NCBI RefSeq assembly: GCF_000333955.1
Contig: NZ_CAPS01000051.1
Span: 1 to 64,000 of the forward strand
From: Rhodococcus sp. AW25M09
GTDB lineage: Bacteria > Actinomycetota > Actinomycetes > Mycobacteriales > Mycobacteriaceae
DNA: 64,000 bases
Direction of reading: 5' to 3'
The notes beneath the pieces were generated by a model. That model was not told the DNA's origin. It searched no databases and worked only from the letters and a program-made list of their open reading frames with translations. A program made the translations under genes and the position numbers. Every line of letters starts with the position of its first letter. Position 1 is the stretch's first letter. Shown here one piece after another: positions 45,239 to 54,261 of this stretch.

Positions 45239-45820
45239 ATGGCAAAGCCCGAAAAGGTCTCAGCAGTATCGGAGATCACCGAACAGTTCAAGGGTTCGAC
45301 GGCTGCCGTCGTCACGGAATACCGTGGCCTGTCGGTGTCCGGTCTGACTCAGCTCCGGCGTGCGCTCGGCGAAGGTGCCACGTACTCCGTCGCCAAGAAC
45401 ACCCTGGTCAAGCGCGCAGCGGCCGAGGCAGGTATTACCGGCCTCGACGAGTTGTTCGTCGGACCGACCGCCATTGCATTCATCAAGGGCGAGCCGGTCG
45501 ACGCAGCGAAGGCCATCAAGGCCTTCGCGAAGGACAACAAGGCCTTGATCGTCAAGGGCGGCTACATGGACGGCGCAACGCTGTCCGTGGAAGAGATCAA
45601 CAAGATCGCAGACCTCGAGTCGCGCGAAATCCTGTTGGCCAAGCTCGCCGGCGCCATGAAGGGCAACTTGTCGAAGGCTGCAGGCCTGTTCAACGCTCCC
45701 GCATCGCAGTTCGCGCGTCTGGCGTTCGCGTTGCAGGAGAAGAAGGCTGCCGGCGCACCCGCCGCAGCCGAGGCACCTGCAGAAACAGAAGCACCGGCGG
45801 AAGCTCCCGCCGAAAGCTGA
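45239..45820 (+). CDS. rplJ: 50S ribosomal protein L10
   Basis: ATG 45239 with GAGAGGAGG upstream gives 193 residues: [40 protein letters not shown] and [18 protein letters not shown]. The C-terminus is an Ala/Glu/Pro-rich tail ([18 protein letters not shown]). It forms the L12-stalk base. The frame to 45020 is leader RNA. Confidence 0.96.
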   Translation: MAKPEKVSAVSEITEQFKGSTAAVVTEYRGLSVSGLTQLRRALGEGATYSVAKNTLVKRAAAEAGITGLDELFVGPTAIAFIKGEPVDAAKAIKAFAKDNKALIVKGGYMDGATLSVEEINKIADLESREILLAKLAGAMKGNLSKAAGLFNAPASQFARLAFALQEKKAAGAPAAAEAPAETEAPAEAPAES

Positions 45821-45910
45821 TCCGCTGGTATTGGCGTACAGCTCAGCTCCACACCATCAACACCATGCCGCGGATCAGCGGTTAGGTACTTACAGGAAGG
45901 ACCCGCCACC

Positions 45911-46297
45911 ATGGCGAAGCTCAGCACCGAAGAATTGCTCGACCAGTTCAAGGAGCTCACTCTCCTCGAGCTCAGCGAGTTCGTGAAGGCATTCGAGGAG
46001 ACCTTCGAGGTCACCGCAGCTGCCCCCGTCGCCGTTGCTGCTGCAGGCGGCGGCGCAGCCCCCGCCGAGGCTGCTGAAGAGCAGGACGAGTTCGACGTCG
46101 TCCTCGAGTCGGCCGGCGACAAGAAGATCCAGGTCATCAAGGTCGTCCGTGAGGTCGTTTCCGGCCTGGGCCTGAAGGAAGCCAAGGATCTCGTCGAGAG
46201 CGCTCCGAAGGCAATTCTGGAGAAGGTTGCCAAGGACGCAGCCGACGCCGCCAAGGAGAAGCTGGAAGCTGCCGGCGCGAAGATCTCCGTCAAGTAG
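45911..46297 (+). CDS. rplL: 50S ribosomal protein L7/L12
   Basis: A 128-residue L7/L12: [20 protein letters not shown] at the N-terminal dimer domain, an Ala-rich hinge, and the C-terminal domain [20 protein letters not shown] with [20 protein letters not shown]. It recruits translational GTPases. Followed by a strong terminator. Confidence 0.97.
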   Translation: MAKLSTEELLDQFKELTLLELSEFVKAFEETFEVTAAAPVAVAAAGGGAAPAEAAEEQDEFDVVLESAGDKKIQVIKVVREVVSGLGLKEAKDLVESAPKAILEKVAKDAADAAKEKLEAAGAKISVK

Positions 46298-46343
46298 GAC
46301 CGCTTCGTTGCAGTCGTGCTTCGTGCTCTGAACGCACGAGCGC

Positions 46344-46383
46344 AAGAAGGGCCGTTCCCACCTCGGTGGGGACGGCCCTTCTT
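46344..46383 (+). terminator. Intrinsic terminator after rplL
   Basis: Two 19-base arms (AAGAAGGGCCGTTCCCACC and its complement with one G-U pair) enclose a two-base loop, followed by CTGTTCT. It separates the ribosomal genes from the mce operon. Confidence 0.88.
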
Positions 46384-46740
46384 CTGTTCTCGGACACCGC
46401 ACGGGGTGCACCGTTGTGATCGATCACGGACTCCTGCAAATCGCGTGACACCGGCCTTGTGCCCCTGTTTACTCGGTTTCGCCGAAGTCCAAAGCATTCC
46501 GAAGGGTTTCGGCGGTCATTGTTTGTGGCGTGTCACAGCTTTGTGACGCAGGGACTTGTCACAGTTCTGGCGAGTCGCCGACCGTGTCGCGTGAGATGAG
46601 CCACACTGATGCAAGCTCTACAGCCTGACTCGGGGAAGTTCTTACTGGGCGGTAAGCTCCCGTGTCGGTGCGGACACGTGCATGGGATACAGTGACACAA
46701 CCCACATCCGGGTCGATGTGTACGAATTGTGGAGGTCAGC
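46384..46740. promoter_or_regulatory. Regulatory region upstream of mceG with two palindromes
   Basis: About 360 bases with no gene. Two operator-like palindromes stand out. GTCACA-GCTT-TGTGAC is at 46532-46547, with a further GTCACAG half-site at 46558. CTTAC-TGGGCG-GTAAG is at 46641-46656, about 85 bases before the mceG start. They could bind regulators of the lipid-uptake operon. No regulator gene is adjacent. Confidence 0.45.
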
Positions 46741-47901
46741 GTGGGAGTCGAGGTTTCGGTCGAGGGATTGACCAAGTCTTTCGGGGTACAGAAGATCTGG
46801 CAGGACGTGACGTTGACCCTGCCGAAGGGTGAGGTCAGTGCGCTCCTCGGTCCTTCCGGTACCGGCAAGTCGGTCTTCCTGAAGTCCTTGATCGGCCTCC
46901 TGCGTCCCGAACAGGGCAAGATATTCATCGACGGAACCGACATCCTGCAGTGCTCCTCCCGTGAGCTCTACGAGATCAGGAAGCTCTTCGGGGTGCTGTT
47001 CCAGGACGGCGCACTGTTCGGCTCGATGAACCTCTACGACAATGTCGCGTTCCCGCTCCGCGAGCACACGAAGAAGTCCGAGTCCGACATCCGCAAGATC
47101 GTCATGGAGAAGTTGGAACTGACGGGTCTGCTCGGTGCCGAGGACAAGCTGCCCGGCGAGATCTCCGGCGGTATGCGTAAGCGCGCCGGTCTCGCCCGCG
47201 CTCTGGTTCTCGATCCCGAGATCATCCTGGTCGACGAGCCGGACTCCGGCCTCGATCCCGTTCGCACTACGTACATCTCGCAGACCCTGATCGACATCAA
47301 CGCCGAGATCGACGCCACGATCCTGATCGTGTCGCACAACATCAACCTCGCTCGGACGGTGCCCGACAACATCGGCATGCTCTTCCGTCGCCAGCTGGTC
47401 ATGTTCGGCCCCCGCGAGGTGCTCCTGACGAGCGACGAGCCGGTAGTCAAGCAGTTCCTCAACGGAACGATGATCGGTCCGATCGGCATGTCGGAGGAGA
47501 AGGACGAGGCGCAGATGGCGCAGGAGCAGGCCATGGTCGACGCCGGCCACCACGCCGGCGGCGTCGACGACGTCGAAGGCATCGTGCCGCAGATGAAGGC
47601 CACTCCCGGAACTCCGGTGCGCGAAGCCGTCGGGCGTAGGCAGGAGCGCGTCCGCCAGATCATGCACACCCTGCCGCACAATGCCCAGGTTGCGATCCAG
47701 GAAAGCCTCGACACCACCGACCCGGGTCAGCGTTACCCCGCGTATGCAGACCAGCAGCAGGGTTACGACCAGCAGGGATACGACCACCAGGGTTACGACC
47801 ACCAGGGTTACGACCAGCAGAGTTACGACCAGCAGAGTTACAGCGGGCAAGGTCATGATCAGCAGGGCTACCAAGCTCCAACACAAGGTCGGGGTCAATA
47901 G
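46741..47901 (+). CDS. mceG: Mce transport ATPase MceG (Mkl/MlaF-like)
   Basis: GTG 46741 with GGAGG five bases upstream gives 386 residues. It is an ABC ATPase: Walker A LLGPSGTGKSVFLKSLIGLL, Q-loop FGVLFQDGALFGSMNLYDNV, signature PGEISGGMRKRAGLARALVL and Walker B IILVDEPDSGLDP. The C-terminal SEEKDEAQMAQEQAMVDAGH and beyond matches M. tuberculosis Mkl (Rv0655), the shared ATPase of Mce importers. The last 45 residues are an unusual repeat tail of (G/S)YD(Q/H)Q units, absent from Mkl. Same place downstream of rplL as in M. tuberculosis, but here joined to a complete mce operon. Confidence 0.93.
   Translation: MGVEVSVEGLTKSFGVQKIWQDVTLTLPKGEVSALLGPSGTGKSVFLKSLIGLLRPEQGKIFIDGTDILQCSSRELYEIRKLFGVLFQDGALFGSMNLYDNVAFPLREHTKKSESDIRKIVMEKLELTGLLGAEDKLPGEISGGMRKRAGLARALVLDPEIILVDEPDSGLDPVRTTYISQTLIDINAEIDATILIVSHNINLARTVPDNIGMLFRRQLVMFGPREVLLTSDEPVVKQFLNGTMIGPIGMSEEKDEAQMAQEQAMVDAGHHAGGVDDVEGIVPQMKATPGTPVREAVGRRQERVRQIMHTLPHNAQVAIQESLDTTDPGQRYPAYADQQQGYDQQGYDHQGYDHQGYDQQSYDQQSYSGQGHDQQGYQAPTQGRGQ
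47761..47865 (+). repeat. 15-bp tandem repeat encoding (G/S)YD(Q/H)Q in mceG
   Basis: Seven 15-base units, the first being GGTTACGACCAGCAG, encode GYDQQ, GYDHQ, GYDHQ, GYDQQ, SYDQQ, SYSGQ and GHDQQ. Near-identical codons between units suggest recent slippage expansion. Confidence 0.85.
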
Positions 47902-47906
47902 CAGAC

Positions 47907-48701
47907 ATGGGGGGATCGAAGAAGTCCGCGTTCGCTCCGGCGAGCGCCGCTCTGACACAAGCCGGCAATATCGTCGAACTGTTCGTCGAGGTGGTTCGCA
48001 ACACCTTCCGTAGGCCGTTCCAGTTCCGCGAGTTCATCGAGCAGGCCTGGTTCATCGCCAGCGTCACGATTCTGCCGACGGCGCTCGTCGCCATTCCGTT
48101 CGGCGCGGTCGTGGCGCTGCAGACCGGATCGCTCATCAAGCAGCTCGGTGCCGAGTCGTTCACGGGTGCGGCCAGCGTGCTCGCGGTCATCCAGCAGGGC
48201 AGTCCGATCGTGACCGCACTGCTGGTGGCCGGCGCTGCCGGTTCTGCTGTGACTGCAGACCTCGGCTCGCGCACCATCCGCGAGGAGATCGACGCCATGC
48301 GAGTGCTGGGTATCGACCCGGTACATCGTCTCGTCGTTCCCCGAGTGCTCGCGATGATCCTCGTCGCACTGTTGCTCAACGGCCTGGTCTCGGTCGTCGG
48401 CATCGCCGGCGGCTACTTCTTCAACGTGATCCTCCAGGGCGGCACCCCCGGTGCATATCTGGCGTCGTTCTCGTTTTTGGCCCAGCTGCCGGATCTGTAT
48501 GTCGCCGAGGCGAAAGCAGCAATCTTCGGACTCATCGCGGGCATCATCGCCTCCTACAAGGGCCTCAATCCCAACCCCGGACCCAAGGGCGTCGGCGAGG
48601 CAGTGAACCAGACGGTTGTCATCACGTTCCTGCTGCTCTTCTTCGCCAACCTCATCCTGACCCTGGTCTATCTCCAGGTCGTCCCAGCGAAGGGAGCGTA
48701 A
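47907..48701 (+). CDS. yrbEA: Mce ABC permease YrbE-A (MlaE family)
   Basis: A 264-residue MlaE-type permease with about five TM helices. PFQFREFIEQAWFIASVTIL and FGAVVALQTGSLIKQLGAES open it, and the EExDAxxxxG-like coupling motif is RTIREEIDAMRVLGIDPVHR. It pairs with YrbE-B to form the membrane channel above MceG. Six bases separate its ATG from the mceG stop. Confidence 0.92.
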   Translation: MGGSKKSAFAPASAALTQAGNIVELFVEVVRNTFRRPFQFREFIEQAWFIASVTILPTALVAIPFGAVVALQTGSLIKQLGAESFTGAASVLAVIQQGSPIVTALLVAGAAGSAVTADLGSRTIREEIDAMRVLGIDPVHRLVVPRVLAMILVALLLNGLVSVVGIAGGYFFNVILQGGTPGAYLASFSFLAQLPDLYVAEAKAAIFGLIAGIIASYKGLNPNPGPKGVGEAVNQTVVITFLLLFFANLILTLVYLQVVPAKGA

Positions 48702-48706
48702 CCGCG

Positions 48707-49567
48707 ATGACGATCGCAAGAGGTCGCGGTGACCGCACGCTGATGCGCGTCAAGCGCGTCGGCAACGCCCCGCTCAACGTGCTCGACCGCGCAGGCGAGC
48801 AAATGTCGTTCTACCTGCGGGCCATCGGGTGGATTCCCAAGACCGCAGTGCATTACAAGAAGGAGGTGCTCCGCCTGCTGGCGGAGGTCACCTTCGGCAG
48901 CGGTGCGCTCGCCGTCATCGGTGGGACCATCGGCGTGATCGTGATGATGTCCGGCTTCACCGGCATCGTCGTCGGTCTACAGGGCTATGCAGCCCTCGAA
49001 CAGCTCGGTAGCTCCGTGCTCACCGGATTCCTGTCCGCGTACGTCAACACCCGTGAGATCGCGCCGATTGTCGCAGGACTGGCACTCTCGGCCACCGTCG
49101 GCTGTGGTTTCACCGCCCAGCTCGGTGCCATGCGAATCTCCGAGGAGATCGACGCGCTCGAGGTGATGGCCGTACCCAGCGTGCCGTTCCTCGTGACCAC
49201 CCGCATGATCGCAGGCTTCGTGGCCGTCATCCCGCTGTACATCGTCGGGCTGTTGGCGTCGTACGTCGCATCCCGAGGGATCAGCACCGTTTTCAACGGG
49301 CAGTCCACGGGGTCCTACGACCACTACTTCAACCTCTTCCTACCTCCGGAAGACGTGTTGTATTCGTTCTTGAAGGTGCTGATATTCGCCTTCGTCCTGA
49401 TCATGATCCACTGCTATTACGGCTACCACGCCTCTGGCGGACCTGCCGGTGTCGGCGTCGCAGTGGGCCGTGCCGTTCGTACCGCGATCGTCACGATCGC
49501 CGTACTGGACTTCTTCTTGAGCCTCGCCATCTGGGGCACGACCACCACAGTGAGGGTTGCGGGATGA
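48707..49567 (+). CDS. yrbEB: Mce ABC permease YrbE-B (MlaE family)
   Basis: A 286-residue second MlaE permease: VTFGSGALAVIGGTIGVIVM, the coupling helix RISEEIDALEVMAVPSVPFL and FHYGYHASGGPAGVGVAVG-like end (Tyr/Gly-rich). It has an N-terminal cytoplasmic arm of about 45 residues. It overlaps mceA by four bases. Confidence 0.92.
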   Translation: MTIARGRGDRTLMRVKRVGNAPLNVLDRAGEQMSFYLRAIGWIPKTAVHYKKEVLRLLAEVTFGSGALAVIGGTIGVIVMMSGFTGIVVGLQGYAALEQLGSSVLTGFLSAYVNTREIAPIVAGLALSATVGCGFTAQLGAMRISEEIDALEVMAVPSVPFLVTTRMIAGFVAVIPLYIVGLLASYVASRGISTVFNGQSTGSYDHYFNLFLPPEDVLYSFLKVLIFAFVLIMIHCYYGYHASGGPAGVGVAVGRAVRTAIVTIAVLDFFLSLAIWGTTTTVRVAG

Positions 49568-50919
49568 TCGACTCGCCGTCGCGACTGAAGCGAGTACTCC
49601 TCGGTTTGGCGTTCTTCCTGGTGCTCATCCTGTTCCTGGGGTGGAGCATCACGTCCTACAACAAGACGTTCAAAGATGTGGTGAAAGTCAGCCTCGAAAC
49701 CGACTCGGTCGGCAACGCGCTGCCGATGAACGCGGATGTCAAGGTGCGCGGAATGATCGTGGGCGAGGTGCGCTCGGCGTCCACCGTCGACGGCGTCGTG
49801 ACCTCGCAGCTCGCCATCGATCCGGACAAGGCACCGCTGATTCCGTCGAACGTGACGGCACGGTTGCTTCCCAAGACACTGTTCGGTGAGCGCTACGTCT
49901 CGTTGATCGTGCCCGAGAACGATGCGGCGTCGCCGATCTCCGAGGGCACGGTCCTCAAACAGGACACCAGCGGAAACGCCATCGAGGTCGGGCAGTTGCT
50001 CGACGGCTTGCTTCCACTGCTGCAGGCGATTCCGCCACAGGATCTGGCGAACACCCTCGGGTCGTTGGCGCAGGGCCTCAGCGGGCGCGGTGAGCAACTG
50101 GGCCAGACCATCGACAACCTGACGAACATCGTGTCGGGTCTGAACACGGAGTTGCCGAACATCCAGCAGACGTTGGTCGGGCTGGCCGACTTCTCGCAGA
50201 CCTACGCAGACGCGGCACCGGACTTGGTCTCGGCGCTGGACAACTTGCGGACGACGGGCAACACCGTGGTCGAGCGGCAGTCCAGCCTCGACACGCTGTA
50301 CGGCTCCCTGACCTCGGCGTCGTACACCACTGCGGACTTTCTGCAGACCAACTCCGAGAACCTGATCGGATTGGCCGCGAACTCTCGGGAAGCGCTCGAG
50401 CTGCTGGCCGAGTTCTCCCCGACGTTCGGCTGCACGTTCACTTATTTCGCTGAAGGTGCCAGGCGCGGAAAAGTCGTACTCGGTGAGGGCGACGAGTACC
50501 CCGGCATCAACGTCTCCGCACCGTTCGTCAACCCGAAGGGTCGTTACTTGCCGAACCAGGACGAGCCGCGCTTGTTCGACGATCGCGGAGCCACCTGTTT
50601 CGAGCCCGCGGCGCCGGGGGAGTTCTTCCCGCAGTATCCGGGAGGCTCGATCAACGACGGTTCCTACCAGGTGCCGACCCGGAACCCGGGCCCGCAGGTG
50701 ATCGAAGGACAGGGACCACCGAAGTCTGCCCAGAGTTCCATCGTTCCCGCCGTCTCCGCATCCGCGCAGCCGGCGAGCTACGAGGGCTCCGACTTCGAGC
50801 GCGACACTCTGGCCGTGATCTACGGACAGGCGAGTGGTGTTGCACCGGACAGTATTCCGTCGTGGGCGGCCGCTATCGGCGCACCGGCACTGAGAGGAGT
50901 GGAGGTGACCGTGCCATGA
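49564..50919 (+). CDS. mceA: Mce protein A
   Basis: A 451-residue MCE-domain protein. A TM helix (VLLGLAFFLVLILFLGW, about residues 10-28) leads to the MCE/MlaD domain VVKVSLETDSVGNALPMNAD and VKVRGMIVGEVRSASTVDGV. A long helical region (LSGRGEQLGQTIDNLTNIVS) forms the periplasmic tube wall, and a C-terminal Cys-containing domain follows. Six Mce subunits form a hexameric hydrophobic channel carrying lipids or sterols. Substrate of this operon is unknown. Confidence 0.9.
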   Translation: MIDSPSRLKRVLLGLAFFLVLILFLGWSITSYNKTFKDVVKVSLETDSVGNALPMNADVKVRGMIVGEVRSASTVDGVVTSQLAIDPDKAPLIPSNVTARLLPKTLFGERYVSLIVPENDAASPISEGTVLKQDTSGNAIEVGQLLDGLLPLLQAIPPQDLANTLGSLAQGLSGRGEQLGQTIDNLTNIVSGLNTELPNIQQTLVGLADFSQTYADAAPDLVSALDNLRTTGNTVVERQSSLDTLYGSLTSASYTTADFLQTNSENLIGLAANSREALELLAEFSPTFGCTFTYFAEGARRGKVVLGEGDEYPGINVSAPFVNPKGRYLPNQDEPRLFDDRGATCFEPAAPGEFFPQYPGGSINDGSYQVPTRNPGPQVIEGQGPPKSAQSSIVPAVSASAQPASYEGSDFERDTLAVIYGQASGVAPDSIPSWAAAIGAPALRGVEVTVP

Positions 50920-51983
50920 GAGGCCTTCTCGCGCCGATCATCAAGTTGGTCGTGTTCGCCGTGATCACGATCACTGCTACGGCCACCCTTGCCTTCACCA
51001 TCGCCAATTCCAGCGGCGGCGGCGGCACCAAGTTCTCGGCTGTGTTCACCGACGTCACGTCTCTCAACGAGGGCGACGAGATTCGTATCGCGGGCGTTCG
51101 TGTCGGCCAGGTCGACAAGATCGAGATCGCCAACGAGCGCGAAGCCAAGGTGGACTTCACTCTGAGCAGTCGTGATTGGCTCCCGGCCAGTTCGACGGCG
51201 ACCATCCGATTCCGGAACCTGGTGGGCCAGCGCTACATCGCCATCGAGCAGGGTTCGGGAGACCAGGGTCGGAAGATCACCGACGGTGCCACCATTCCGT
51301 TGGAGCGGACCAAGCCTGCGGTGAACCTGACCACGCTCTTCGACGGCTTCCGCCCGCTGTTCACCACGCTCAGCTCCGATGACGTCAACAAGCTGTCGTA
51401 CCAGATCATTCAGGTGTTCCAGGGGGAGTCGGGCACCATCAATGAACTGGTCACCAATACGGCGACCCTGACCAACACCGTCGCCGACAAGGATCAGGTC
51501 ATCGGGCAGGTCATCACCAATCTGAACAACGTGTTGGAGACGGTGAACCAGAACGACGGGCAGCTCGACAGCCTGATCGTCAACACGCAGCAGCTCGTCT
51601 CGGGCCTGTCGGCCGACCGTGGTGTCGTCGGCTCCGCCGTGACGTCGCTCGCCGGCCTGACCAACGCGACCGCCGACCTGCTCGAGCCGACCAGGCCGTC
51701 GATCCAGGGTTCGGTGACTGCGTTGAACACGTTGGCCGAGACAGTCAACCGACGAAGCGACGACGTGGACACGGTCCTCGGAATTCTGCCCGTCAAGCTC
51801 GAGAAGCTCATTCGCACGGCCCAGCAGGGATCCTGGTTCACCTTCTATCTGTGCGGTATCGACATCGTCGCCGGACCGGGTAGTTCGCCGAATCTGAATC
51901 TGCCGACCGGGCTGCCGACCGTCAACCAGCCGCTGTACACGAACTCCGCAGCGCGTTGCAAAGCTGGGGGGATCAAGCAATGA
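50916..51983 (+). CDS. mceB: Mce protein B
   Basis: A 355-residue MCE protein from ATG 50916 (ATGA overlap with mceA). TM helix LLAPIIKLVVFAVITITATA, then FSAVFTDVTSLNEGDEIRIA and GVRVGQVDKIEIANEREAKV in the MCE domain, LPASSTATIRFRNLVGQRYI, and a long helical segment. The C-terminal FTFYLCGIDIVAG is a common MceB end. Confidence 0.9.
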   Translation: MRGLLAPIIKLVVFAVITITATATLAFTIANSSGGGGTKFSAVFTDVTSLNEGDEIRIAGVRVGQVDKIEIANEREAKVDFTLSSRDWLPASSTATIRFRNLVGQRYIAIEQGSGDQGRKITDGATIPLERTKPAVNLTTLFDGFRPLFTTLSSDDVNKLSYQIIQVFQGESGTINELVTNTATLTNTVADKDQVIGQVITNLNNVLETVNQNDGQLDSLIVNTQQLVSGLSADRGVVGSAVTSLAGLTNATADLLEPTRPSIQGSVTALNTLAETVNRRSDDVDTVLGILPVKLEKLIRTAQQGSWFTFYLCGIDIVAGPGSSPNLNLPTGLPTVNQPLYTNSAARCKAGGIKQ

Positions 51984-52978
51984 AATCTCGTCGTAGTCCG
52001 GCCACCATCGGTGCGCTCGGTATCGCAATCATCCTGCTCGCCACGATGTCGGTCTTCTTTCTCGACCGGCTCCCGATCATCGGTGCGGGTTCGGTGTACA
52101 CCGCCGAGTTCAGCGAGGCAGCAGGGCTCAAGCCGCCCAACGAGGTCCGTATCGCGGGCGTGAAGGTCGGCAAGGTCACCGATGTGCGTCTCGACGGCGA
52201 CCGGGTGCTCGTGGACTTCACGGTCAAGGACGCCTGGGTCGGCAACGAGTCGCGAGCGGCCATCGCCATCAAGACTGTGCTGGGGCAGAAATATCTGGCG
52301 CTCGACCCGAGCGGTCCGGAGACGTTGAGCCCCAAGGACCCGATTCCGCTCGAGCGCACCACGTCCCCGTACGACGTGATCGACGCGTTCTCCGCTGCGG
52401 CCTCGACCATCAGCGACATCGACACCGATCAGCTGGCGACGAGCATGCGGACCCTGTCCGAGGCGTTCTCCGAGACGCCTGCGAACATCCGTGCCTCGCT
52501 CGACGGTGTGACTCGGTTATCGCAGACCGTGGCCAGCCGTGACGAGGAACTGAAGAAGCTGTTCGAGGCCACCGGCGAGACCTCGAAGGTGCTGGCCGAC
52601 CGCAACGAGCAGTTCAACCAACTGATCACCGACGCGGGCCCGCTTCTCGAAGAGCTCAACAATCGGCAGCAGGCCATCTCGCAGCTGCTCACCGGCACTC
52701 AGCGAGTGTCGCAAGAGCTGACCGGCCTGGTTCGCGACAACGAGGCCACCATCAACCCGATGTTGCAGCAGCTCAACGGCACCATCGAGATCCTGCAGCG
52801 CAACAACGACAACCTCGACCGTGCGCTGAAGCTGTACGAACCGTTCATTCGGCTGTACACGAACCTGACCGGCAACGGCCGGTGGATAGACATCACGCTG
52901 GCAAACCTCACACCGCCCGGAGTTCCGTTGATACCTGGTTACCGCCAGCCCTCGCTCGATACGTTGGCGGGGAACTGA
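51980..52978 (+). CDS. mceC: Mce protein C
   Basis: A 332-residue MCE protein from ATG 51980, overlapping mceB by four bases. ATIGALGIAIILLATMSVFF is the TM helix; AEFSEAAGLKPPNEVRIAGV and KVGKVTDVRLDGDRVLVDFT the MCE domain; LGQKYLALDPSGPETLSPKD ends it. The helical region carries Q-rich heptads (QQAISQLLTGTQRVSQELTG). Shares a TGATG junction with mceD. Confidence 0.9.
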   Translation: MKSRRSPATIGALGIAIILLATMSVFFLDRLPIIGAGSVYTAEFSEAAGLKPPNEVRIAGVKVGKVTDVRLDGDRVLVDFTVKDAWVGNESRAAIAIKTVLGQKYLALDPSGPETLSPKDPIPLERTTSPYDVIDAFSAAASTISDIDTDQLATSMRTLSEAFSETPANIRASLDGVTRLSQTVASRDEELKKLFEATGETSKVLADRNEQFNQLITDAGPLLEELNNRQQAISQLLTGTQRVSQELTGLVRDNEATINPMLQQLNGTIEILQRNNDNLDRALKLYEPFIRLYTNLTGNGRWIDITLANLTPPGVPLIPGYRQPSLDTLAGN

Positions 52979-54261
52979 TGACAGACACGCAGACAGCACC
53001 GAGAAGCAAGAACAAGCTCGCGCTGATCGCCGTCGTCGTGACCGTGGCGCTCGTCCTCGCGGTCGCCGGCTGGTGGCTGTTCACCAGGGCCGGAACGACC
53101 AAGATCACCGCCTACTTCGACAAGTCGATCGGCATCTATTCCGGCTCGGAGGTGCGCGTGCTCGGCGTCAAGGTCGGCACGGTCGACTCGGTCACGCCGC
53201 AGGGCGAAGACGTGGAGGTCATTCTTCGCGTCGACCGTGGGGTCGACATTCCTGTGGACGCCAAGGCCGTCCAGGTCACCCCGTCGCTCGTCGCCGACCG
53301 CTACGTCCAGCTCTCGCCCGTCTACACCGGCGGCGACACCATGGCCGACGGCGCGACGATCGGTCGCGATCGCACCGCAACACCCGTCGAGGTCGACGAG
53401 CTGTACAAGTCCATCGACGACCTGTCCACCGCCCTCGGTCCGGACGGCGCGAACAAGGACGGCGCTCTCACCGATCTGGTCAACACCGGTGCAGCCAACC
53501 TCGACGGCAACGGTGAAGCGTTGGGCAACAGCATCACCCAGCTCTCGGCCGCCGGTCGAACGTTGAGTGACTCGCGCACCGACGTGTTCGACACGATCAA
53601 GAACCTGCAGACGTTCGTCAGCGCCTTGGCCGTCAACGATCAGCAGGTACGCAACTTCAACACCCAGTTGGCCGACCTGACCGGTTTCCTGTCGGGGCAG
53701 CGAGAGGACCTCGGAGCTGCACTCCAACAGCTGTCGGTCTCGCTCGGCGACGTGGCGACGTTCGTCGCGGACAACCGGACCCAACTGACCGATGCCGCGA
53801 ACGGTCTCACGGTTCCGACGCAGACACTCGCCGACAACCGCGAGCAGCTGGTGCAAACGCTCACGTTGCTGCCGCTGGCCATCAGCAACCTGGTGAACGC
53901 GTACGACGCCGAGTCGGGAACGCTCGCCACGCGCGCCAATCTCCAGAACGAGACCCAGGATCCGCTCGGCACCGTGTGCAAGCTCCTCGATCTCGGCAAG
54001 CTCGTTCCCGGCGATCCGCGCTTCGAGGCCCTCGGTGCGCAGATTCAGCCGATCATCGATCAGTGCGCCAACATCACCACGATGATCCAGGCCCCGATCA
54101 CCGACCAGAACCGGATCGTGCTGCCGTTCGGTGTTCTCACCAACGACATCGAGCAGAACGTATCCGTTCCCGGCACCGTGCCTGGCGTCGTCTCGCCCAG
54201 GCTCGGAAACAGCTCGATGCCCGGACTGGAGCAGTCGTACATCGGAGGTGGGGGACAGTGA
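52978..54261 (+). CDS. mceD: Mce protein D
   Basis: A 427-residue MCE protein from ATG 52978. TM helix LALIAVVVTVALVLAVAGWW; MCE domain TAYFDKSIGIYSGSEVRVLG and VKVGTVDSVTPQGEDVEVIL, with TPSLVADRYVQLSPVYTGGD. The helical repeat region follows to about residue 330, and the C-terminus has CKLLDLGKLVPGDPRF. GTGA junction to mceE. Confidence 0.9.
   Translation: MTDTQTAPRSKNKLALIAVVVTVALVLAVAGWWLFTRAGTTKITAYFDKSIGIYSGSEVRVLGVKVGTVDSVTPQGEDVEVILRVDRGVDIPVDAKAVQVTPSLVADRYVQLSPVYTGGDTMADGATIGRDRTATPVEVDELYKSIDDLSTALGPDGANKDGALTDLVNTGAANLDGNGEALGNSITQLSAAGRTLSDSRTDVFDTIKNLQTFVSALAVNDQQVRNFNTQLADLTGFLSGQREDLGAALQQLSVSLGDVATFVADNRTQLTDAANGLTVPTQTLADNREQLVQTLTLLPLAISNLVNAYDAESGTLATRANLQNETQDPLGTVCKLLDLGKLVPGDPRFEALGAQIQPIIDQCANITTMIQAPITDQNRIVLPFGVLTNDIEQNVSVPGTVPGVVSPRLGNSSMPGLEQSYIGGGGQ

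Noticed and set aside
46316-46546. A 76-codon ORF after rplL
   Set aside because: It covers the rplL terminator hairpin and has no protein-like composition.
47761-47865. CRISPR-like array
   Set aside because: The 15-base units are contiguous, without spacers, and encode in-frame pentapeptides of MceG.
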